Below are positions 57,547 to 64,000 of a stretch of 64,000 nt of DNA, one piece after another. The DNA is from Gibbula magus (Eukaryota > Mollusca > Gastropoda > Trochida > Trochidae), in assembly GCA_936450465.1 (NCBI GenBank), contig OW388300.1, forward strand, positions 18,179,266 to 18,243,265, given 5' to 3'. Positions within the stretch are counted from its first letter, which is position 1, and each line of letters starts with the position of its first letter. A model generated the notes under the pieces. The model was not told the origin of the DNA, did no database searches, and saw only the letters and a program-made list of their open reading frames with translations. Position numbers and translations under genes: made by a program.

Positions 57547-59118
57547 TGATCAGTGGATGTCCATATCAAACCATGTCGCCAACATCCACATCCACTCCAC
57601 ACCAGGCTTTCCCAAGTGTGAGCATGGGGAGATCGAATGCGAGAGGCAATGGATAAAGAAAGGTACTAATAGTCTAACACACTTTGTAAAATGACTGTAG
57701 GACTATAAACGATAATTAGCTAATTTAACCTTCATCTATTTTGACATTTAACGTCATAGCTATGAAATTTAGACAAGACAGCAAACTAACACCGAGGAAT
57801 GGAGGGTTAGCTAAATAACAGGCTGGGTTAGCTAAACAAATGACTGGTTTAGCTTAAACAGGCAATACCCTTACCTTTTCAGACAGCAGGGCACACCAAC
57901 TACTCCGAGAAGTGATAGGGAGCAGCTACCTGGTTAAAGACATCCCAAAACTGTCACCGCTGCATCAGACGTACTCGCTGGAAGTTTTCCACAGTGTTCT
58001 GAACCACTTCGCCCCAAAGAGTCATCACTACTTCTTCCCTGCCATGAAGACAAGGTGAGACTGCAATGCTTTTTTTCTCCCTAAGTAATATGATTGACAC
58101 TGAAACAGTAATGGATAAAGTAATTAAATAAAACCAGAAACTTTCACAAACATATATCTATAGTTTCAAGTATTAACTTCCTAAAAGGTAAAAACAAAAT
58201 TCAATAAAGAGTTTATTCAAAATATTATTGCATTAATTATATAGCAATTCAGAAGTGTTGATCATTCGGCCCTCGATATCTCATTATTTGTATTACCGGT
58301 AGCATTAGAAATCAAAATGGTTCTACATATTTATAGACTTAATTCAAATTCACTACATACAATTTCAGACTGCTCATTTCCACGTTCCACTTTAATGAAA
58401 ATTGTATCAAAGAGCAATCAGAAACTGCAACAGGGGAGAAGAGATGGTCTCTCTGTTATCCAAGAGCAAAGAAGGGCGAAGTTGCAGTGGTCAAGCCAGT
58501 AAACAATGCACCCAACTTTGGTAAGACTCACCTTGTTCCGATTATGGCTGTGTGCACCAGTCCAACTGGAAAACAAACTGATATCCACATGTTTCATTTC
58601 CCATCTGCCAAGGAAACAAGAAAGAATTAGACTCATTCAGAAGAGTTAATTATATACCTACTGTTATATAAATGTGTTACACAAGTGTAGTTAAGGCTGC
58701 ATGACCATATTGTTTGGTGGTCAAATTGAGTTTGGGGTTTAGCGAAAACATTATTTGATTTATTTCTTCAAATGACAACAAAAAGCTGTCAGGGGCACAC
58801 ATAAAAGTGATGAGTCGTTGCCCGAGAAACATTTCACCATTTAGCTTTAGTTCAAAAGGATTTAATCTCTTAAAAATAGTATCACAATTACAAATAATCA
58901 AGGTTTAATAAATTTGATTTCTCTTTTCTACTTTAGACTATGTTAAAGTTCTCCTGGTTGCTGTTATTGAACAGATTGGAGAAGCCCAGCTACAAGAAAG
59001 CCATGGCGGTGTATCTCAAGCTGCGGGAACAAGCTCCACCAGCGCTGACAAGCATATACACCAAGCATGATAAAGAAATGCTTATAACAGCAATGTCATC
59101 AAGATACCAACAAGCATG
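57547..59118 (+). pseudogene. 3' exons of the Kolobok-like gene
   Basis: The split exon resumes with DQWMSISNHVANIHIHSTPG to 57662 (donor G|GTACTA). Exon 57883-58054 reads LLREVIGSSYLVKDIPKLSP, then LEVFHSVLNHFAPKSHHYFF. Glu in SLEVFHS is a good candidate for the last acidic catalytic residue. Exon 58369-58520 has TFHFNENCIKEQSET and YPRAKKGEVAVVKPV. The last exon (58937-59118) starts DYVKVLLVAVIEQ and, after a frame change between 58960 and 58990, ends DKEMLITAMSSRYQQA with TGA. Splice phases agree throughout. Confidence 0.65.
58534..58640 (+). pseudogene. Duplicated THAP exon fragment inside an intron
   Basis: GTCCAACTGGAAAACAAACT through CATTTCCCATCTGCCAAGGA and AACAAGAAAGAATT resembles the THAP exon at 45893-45960 (reads GKQTDIHMFHFPSAKETRKN, then a stop). 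It lacks the first Cys pair in the same form. A partial, dead copy. Confidence 0.6.
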
Positions 59119-60180
59119 AAGTGCTCAATGTCAGAAGTATTTAACATATTAGGTCAGGCAAAATAAGTTGCTTTACATATTTTTGGGAGCAAAATGTCAT
59201 GAAGAAAGTAGGGGGAAAAGTTTTAAGAATCAACATTGCTCTAAAAAAAAGTTAAAGTAAATAGACCTGAATAAGAAATTGCTTTTTGTTCATGTATTTT
59301 TAGCCCATATAAGGGCCTCAGGACAAAGGGGCCTAAAAGGATGTTATATTGTGTGCAAAGTCTGAAGCTGATATTTTAATTTGTAGATATTTGGTGACTC
59401 TGTGGCCCCAAGTAAGGACCTCATAGGCCATGACCTTGAACATTTTCGTATTATTCTCCTTAAAGACTTAAGGCTGTGTAACATTGTGTGCAGCCTCTTT
59501 AGCCAATTGAGATTCTAAATTGTAGATTTATAGACCTGTTGCCCAAAATAAGGGCCTCACAGGCCATGACATACAAATCTATTCAGTCTTCTCCATTAAA
59601 CAGAACTACAGTCATGAGTAAGAAATTAGAAAATAATAATAGTTTAGTGGCTACCTTTTAACTAGCTTCAAGCATAAATGTTAACGTCAACATAGCTGCA
59701 AACATAAAAACCTCTCAATATTTCTTGCATTTCTGCAATGCACCTCTACTCAGACAATAATTTTGATGTGAGACACAACACAGACATGACTAAGTAGCCT
59801 ACAAATTAAGAAATTCGTAAAAATAAATTATAAAAAAAATCATAACTTGGAATTCGGCCTCTGCCTCCCATTAATGTACAAGATTTTGACAAGTTTGAAA
59901 AAATTGACTAAGTAGTTTTTCTACAATTGGTCGAAGAAATATAGATCTCTGAAAATGCCTATGAGTAAAAAATATTTTTAAGAATCACCAAGCTACATAA
60001 ACAATTTTAATTTACATTTTTCTTCATATTTTCCCAAAATTAACTGTTTTTAGTGGATGCATTTGATAAAATCAGAACTTTTATAAAATCAGTATTAATT
60101 TTACTGTTCATTTTAAACAGGATTGATTTTGTTTTCCCTCATTTAAATAAAAAATCAAACTTACAATTTATTACTTTCAG
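59119..60180. other. Spacer with a dispersed repeat
   Basis: The region near 59290-59620 carries GGTGACTCTGTGGCCCCAAG and AAGGGCCTCACAGGCCATGAC, related in style to the TAGCTCAT family. The rest is AT-rich. Confidence 0.4.
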
Positions 60181-60313
60181 GACTTACAGATACGTGGCAT
60201 ACAGACGATTCGCTCCTTTAATCTGGCAGAGACTACCTGCGAAAATGAGAAAGATTCTTCCCTCCTGTGTTGTTGAAAAAATAAGAGCTACATTCCCATC
60301 AGATGTAATGTAA
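60181..60313 (+). pseudogene. P2X7-like C-terminal domain exon
   Basis: After acceptor ATTACTTTCAG the frame reads TYRYVAYRRFAPLIWQRLPA then RKILPSCVVEKIRATFPSDV and a stop. Y..VAYR.F..W, then IPSCVV..IR..FP, is the signature I associate with the P2X-purinoceptor-7 C-terminal-like (P2XR_C) domain, which occurs alone or fused in many invertebrate proteins. The usual final Y.GF is absent. No upstream exon was recognised. It may be the end of a separate gene or an alternative terminal exon of the THAP gene 1.06 kb upstream. Confidence 0.55.
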
Positions 60314-60411
60314 TAAATAAACAAATCAATCTTCCTAATGTGTCATTGACTTCATTTCATTTCAATTCTGAAATCAGATTAACAATAACATTTGAAAAGA
60401 AGACAAATATT

Positions 60412-60973
60412 TTATGGATGATCAACTTCTTTATTAACAATAGCGACGTTTCGGTATAGATCCTTTACCGTTATCAAGCATATGGAATGGGTGGTGAAAC
60501 AGCAGATTATATACAGGATACATGTTGGTATGATAAAGAGATAACAAATACAACAAGATGAGGTAACAATGGCATAAATGGTTGTACAAGTGAAGTTGTG
60601 ATAACAAGGAAACCAGAGAGTAGTAAGTTAATTAGCCAGGGGGTGGCGGATGAGAGGACAAAGGCAGGATGAGGGTACCAATTATTGGTGTAGATGGAAG
60701 CCAGAGTGAGTAGATTGGATTAATCATTTGTGGATTAAGCGGTTGTAAGCTGATGGGATGAAATAGCCTTGATTCCCTATTCATAGAGGGCTTATGTCTA
60801 ACAATATGCACGGCTTCAGCTAAACGCCGGTGAGTGTAGTCATGTTTGTTGTTTGTGAGTGTTTTGACAGAGTCCCAATGGATGTTGTGTTGAGGAAATT
60901 TGGTGATGTGTTCCGAAATGGCTGATTTGTTGTCTCCCTTGATTGTTGATGTTTTGTGTTCTTTGATGCGTGT
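60412..60973 (-). mobile_element. Penelope-like element, 5'-truncated 3' fragment
   Basis: The minus-strand coding part is followed by a 3' region with CGACGTTTCGGTATAGATCC and TTTACCGTTATCAAGCATAT, a hallmark phrase of mollusc Penelope-like repeats. The upstream end stops abruptly inside the foldback repeat arm of the duplicated block, as expected for 5'-truncated retrotransposition. Confidence 0.6.
60632..60973 (-). pseudogene. GIY-YIG endonuclease C-terminal part of the Penelope-like element
   Basis: An uninterrupted frame without ATG reads RIKEHKTSTIKGDNKSAISE, then HNIHWDSVKTL, RRLAEAVHIVRHKPSMNRES and on to TAA. The order R.KEH, SA..EH, then EA..I......NR, is the C-terminal half of GIY-YIG endonucleases of Penelope-like elements. 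The reverse transcriptase and the GIY-YIG motif itself are missing because of truncation. Confidence 0.6.
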
Positions 60974-62563
60974 GGCCAGTTCGTATCCCGTTATGAACTA
61001 ATTTGCAGATTTAATTCCTCGGAATCAGACTTAGTGATAAGACAGCGATTGTTAATCCTGTTATCCTTTCGTGGAATGTACATATTCCATGAGTGTCAAC
61101 CCGTTATTTCGTAGTGCTAGGTGACGCAATGCGCCAGTACACGAATTGCAACACACCTTTTTAAACTCTATGTAACTAATATTAAATTAATAGTTTAAAA
61201 CATGCAATAGCAGTATGCACATTATAATGCCGTCATCGGCGATCGCTCACCTATCCTCTCATTTGAATACGGCATCTCATGCTCGAAATGGAGCTCTTTC
61301 ATTGGACGGCTATCTTATCACCAAACGACAGTTTTCGGCCTAAGGAGATCAGGGTATCGTTGTGCACTAGCGAAGAGGATAGAAATGCAATGATGGAGCA
61401 GGATGGCTTTTGAGCAAAAATATACCCAAAAGTGGAAATTGTTCATTTCTGAAAGAAAATCACATGTAAATATCAGTTGATCAAGGTGTAAAGTAACTAA
61501 CTTAAGATAGTTTATCCAGAAGAACAGTTCATTATCCTCGTGTCCTCGTACTATCACCTCCCTTATTCCCGAATTTCAAAACCTTGGACATTTCTATAAA
61601 CATGGAAATCACCTTTACGCTTTCACCCTTTCAATGAATATTCCTATTCAATGCACATCAAAATTACACCTTTTTTTGTACACATACATATATTCTGTAA
61701 ATGTTGTCTTCCCGTCCTCTGATCCATCGCTGTCTGTCCTTGCTTTCTGCTTTCATTCATGTCATGCTGCATCGTCGTTTGTCCACTCAAGTGGGCACAA
61801 TTTGGTCACTGGACGCTAAGACACTCACTGTCTTTATGTCCACCACTGACATGATCGTCTCTCAGAATACGTTTTCACATTCCGGTCGGGAATCCAATTA
61901 CAAATTGGCAACACCACGACTACGACGTCATCCGCACTCGAAAGATCCTGACTCTTTTCCTCCTGGACTGCAGTGAAGGAAGCCTCTCCATTCAGTGTCA
62001 GACTAGTTCCTGGATTCTGCGCCATCCTTGAATTGAATAATATTTCGTCCACAGATTCAGGAGCACAATTTCCACCAATCTGTCTATGGAGTAAGTGTTT
62101 TGGAATCGGGGGGGGGGGGGGGGGGGGGGGGGATGTCGTCATCAGGATGTGCATCGTGCGGTCTGAAAGGTCTAAGGTCAAGCGTTAAAGAGCGCCTATG
62201 CCCCTGTAAAAGCTGTCATCAGGCCTTCAATTTTCTCACAACCCCAACATAATTGGTACCATTTTTAGAGATGACTTATTTTGGAAATCCACATGCATTG
62301 GTCATTATGAAGAAAACATTCAAGAACGAGTCTGTGTCCAAACCAAACGCTATTTTCAAGTGTATTGCTCTGCAAATAGGCACAGATATCGTTAATGTTT
62401 TTGTTCACCTCTACGATACATTATCAGAGAAAGAAGTCAATTCCCTTAAGTTGAAATGTTGGGAGAGAGTACTGTAAATGACACATAGATAAAGGAGCCA
62501 TTTTTTTGCTTGGAGGGTTTTTTTAAATTTAAAAATAAGGCATATGCGCAAAAGCATGCTTAA
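60974..62563 (+). repeat. Right copy of the duplicated 1.6-kb block (uninterrupted)
   Basis: Colinear with the four left segments (see 914-14932) and lacking the three elements inserted there. It carries a 25-bp poly-G (62108-62132) and an ORF at 62271-62477 matching 14642-14848. Its left end is the truncated arm of the foldback element next to the Penelope fragment. Its right end is at a TTAA. Confidence 0.85.
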
Positions 62564-62570
62564 CTCATTA

Positions 62571-62725
62571 ACGCCGAGAGACGCGTATAGGCGGGCCGTT
62601 AATCTCTCGCTCACAGCGAGAGACGCTTATAGGGGTCAGCTAACTGCCAGTTCCTCACAGCGAGAGACGTGTATTAGGGGTAGCTGATTAACAGCTTCTC
62701 ACAGCGAGAGACGCGTTTTAGGGGT
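62571..62725 (+). repeat. 43-bp minisatellite, four copies
   Basis: The core CACAGCGAGAGACGCGTATA followed by GGGG recurs at about 62576, 62618, 62662 and 62706, just right of the duplicated block. Spacers vary. Confidence 0.8.
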
Positions 62726-64000
62726 GCTGCCTATTGAATCACAAACACACATAATTTAAAACAATTAGGTATCTATCATGCGAGATGCATGTTTTTTTTT
62801 AGAGAGTTGCTACATATAGAGTTGATGGCCGGAAGTATTTAAGGTGTTTTGATAGCAGTCAGAAATAGGTATCAAAGGCTTACTGCAGTAATCGCTTTTT
62901 CTATATATCCGTTGAATATTTTGTGTCTGTTTTACTTTGTGTAAACAAAGGCAATGCCTGAATATGTATTATGCAGTGAGCGTATAGAAAGAATAATTAA
63001 AATATTACAATACCTATTGTTTTGCATGTTTACATACGATTATGTAACTATTTCAAAGACGCAACGCACATCTAAGCCAATAGAAGAGTGTTGAAGTATT
63101 TTCATTTATCTATAACTTCTGTACTATAACACTTTCCTGGGTTAATATTGTTGTCCACAGTAAACATTCATGTCATTGTTGTTATTGATAAGATATACAA
63201 TGTAGTTTACCTAACTAGTCTGCAAAAACCTATCCATTGTACATGGTTACCGATACTTATTGTACTTGTTACATTGTGTGGCATAATTTGCATCTAATTC
63301 ATTTCAATGATATTTCATGCAAGGGTATTGAAATATTCGTATTGATATTCTACACGTACAACAATGATTCGGTAATCCGTTACAGTTATTAGGTACTTTC
63401 ATGAATATAAAATGCTTTCATTCAAAAATTAGCTAAACACGTTGACACAATCTGGTATAATCCAATGCCATTGTCATATATATCAATGGATCCGGTCTCT
63501 TGTGATCCGTCGTCAATAAAATTATAGTAAATACACATATGTTCTTGCAAATAACCATTCAATCAGACTATGGTAACACAATATTTGAGAAACTCAATTG
63601 ACCATGAAATGTAAATCCCTTGGGGTAATTCGGCACTCCTGTTTGATCCGTGACACCTGCTAGAATAAACACCTGCAATAGATAGACAACACGATTCATT
63701 GTCACGCCCGTGTAATTGTGTGTATATGTCGACATATGTGTATGTTCAAAACAGATTAGAATTTGCGTTACGGCAATTATGCGTGTGAATATTCAATCAA
63801 TCAAGATCAAGGTAATTTAGCTTGGAATAACATACTGGTAATTTCGGCTACATTCTGACGTTTCTCCCGTGACATGTGTTATATCATGATGGAGCTTGAT
63901 TATTGTAGCCACGCCTACGTTAGTTTTATTCATGAGAACATACTTGGTAAATCCTTTCAATATTTCTATACACCTTCAGGTTACTAAATACAATCTTACA
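62726..64000. other. Unannotated AT-rich sequence
   Basis: Nothing supportable was found. Confidence 0.35.

Larger units (their letters stand above)
45854..59118 (+). pseudogene. THAP-Kolobok-like transposase gene, split by an LTR retrotransposon
   Basis: Exons: 45854-46114 (THAP), tentative 47853-48006, 48837-49030, 49362-49899, 50178-50362, about 50626-50776 plus 57547-57662 (one exon split by BEL/Pao), 57883-58054, 58369-58520 and 58937-59118. Phases agree at the junctions from exon 48837 onward, except the uncertain acceptor near 50626. The product resembles a THAP-plus-DDE family common in fish and invertebrates, which I take to be Kolobok-like (cut-and-paste, TTAA target). Frameshifts near 49660, 50313 and 58960-58990, plus the insertion, disable it. 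No TIRs were found around it, so I cannot tell transposon from domesticated gene. Confidence 0.6.

Overview
This is eukaryotic, intron-rich, AT-rich animal DNA, almost certainly from a marine mollusc. An abalone-like gastropod is my best guess. The evidence is tRNA-derived SINEs whose tails read GCGGCGTTAAAC followed by ACTCACTCACTC or CACCTCACCT, the TCCGTCCG/CCCCCGCC repeat families, and mollusc-type BEL/Pao, Crypton, Penelope and THAP/Kolobok-like sequences. I see no intact ordinary host gene. The window is an old, deeply nested transposon landscape with one very young insertion.

Left part (1-15 kb): a roughly 1.6-kb sequence is present twice, at 914-14932 and at 60974-62563. The right copy is the empty version. 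The left copy is split by three insertions: a 327-bp TTAA-flanked MITE (1467-1793), a 9.7-kb terminal-inverted-repeat element B (2025-11762, TT target duplication) and a 2.3-kb element D with inverted repeats over 300 bp (12328-14632). Element B contains a second element of the same architecture, C (7433-11075, AT target duplication). B and C share CCCA..(G)CACAA termini and subterminal arrays of GACGTC palindromes. Each carries a spliced minus-strand gene remnant; the one in C encodes a DUF4806-like domain.

Middle (15-45 kb): satellite-bearing TIR repeats, five SINE copies, TTAA and TA MITEs, a nearly perfect 70-bp-arm hairpin, a TGACGTCA-rich array, a Tc1/mariner fossil, and an old patchy segmental duplication (about 23.5-32.75 kb against 37.4-42.96 kb). 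Two decayed Crypton-type tyrosine-recombinase genes lie at 41.7-42.6 kb and 43.9-45.0 kb.

Right part (45-64 kb): a THAP-domain, Kolobok-like DDE transposase gene of at least seven exons runs from 45.85 to 59.12 kb, with an ETS palindrome upstream. It is a pseudogene with several single-base frameshifts. Its DDE region is split by a BEL/Pao LTR retrotransposon (50777-57541) with two 243-bp LTRs that look identical, a 5-bp ATGCT target duplication, gag-protease and RT-RNaseH-integrase ORFs, and a -1 frame break exactly at the protease/RT junction. Downstream are a P2X7-like C-terminal-domain exon, a 5'-truncated Penelope-like GIY-YIG fragment joined to the right copy of the duplicated block, and a 43-bp minisatellite.

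All domain names are by eye from motif recognition; no database search was possible.
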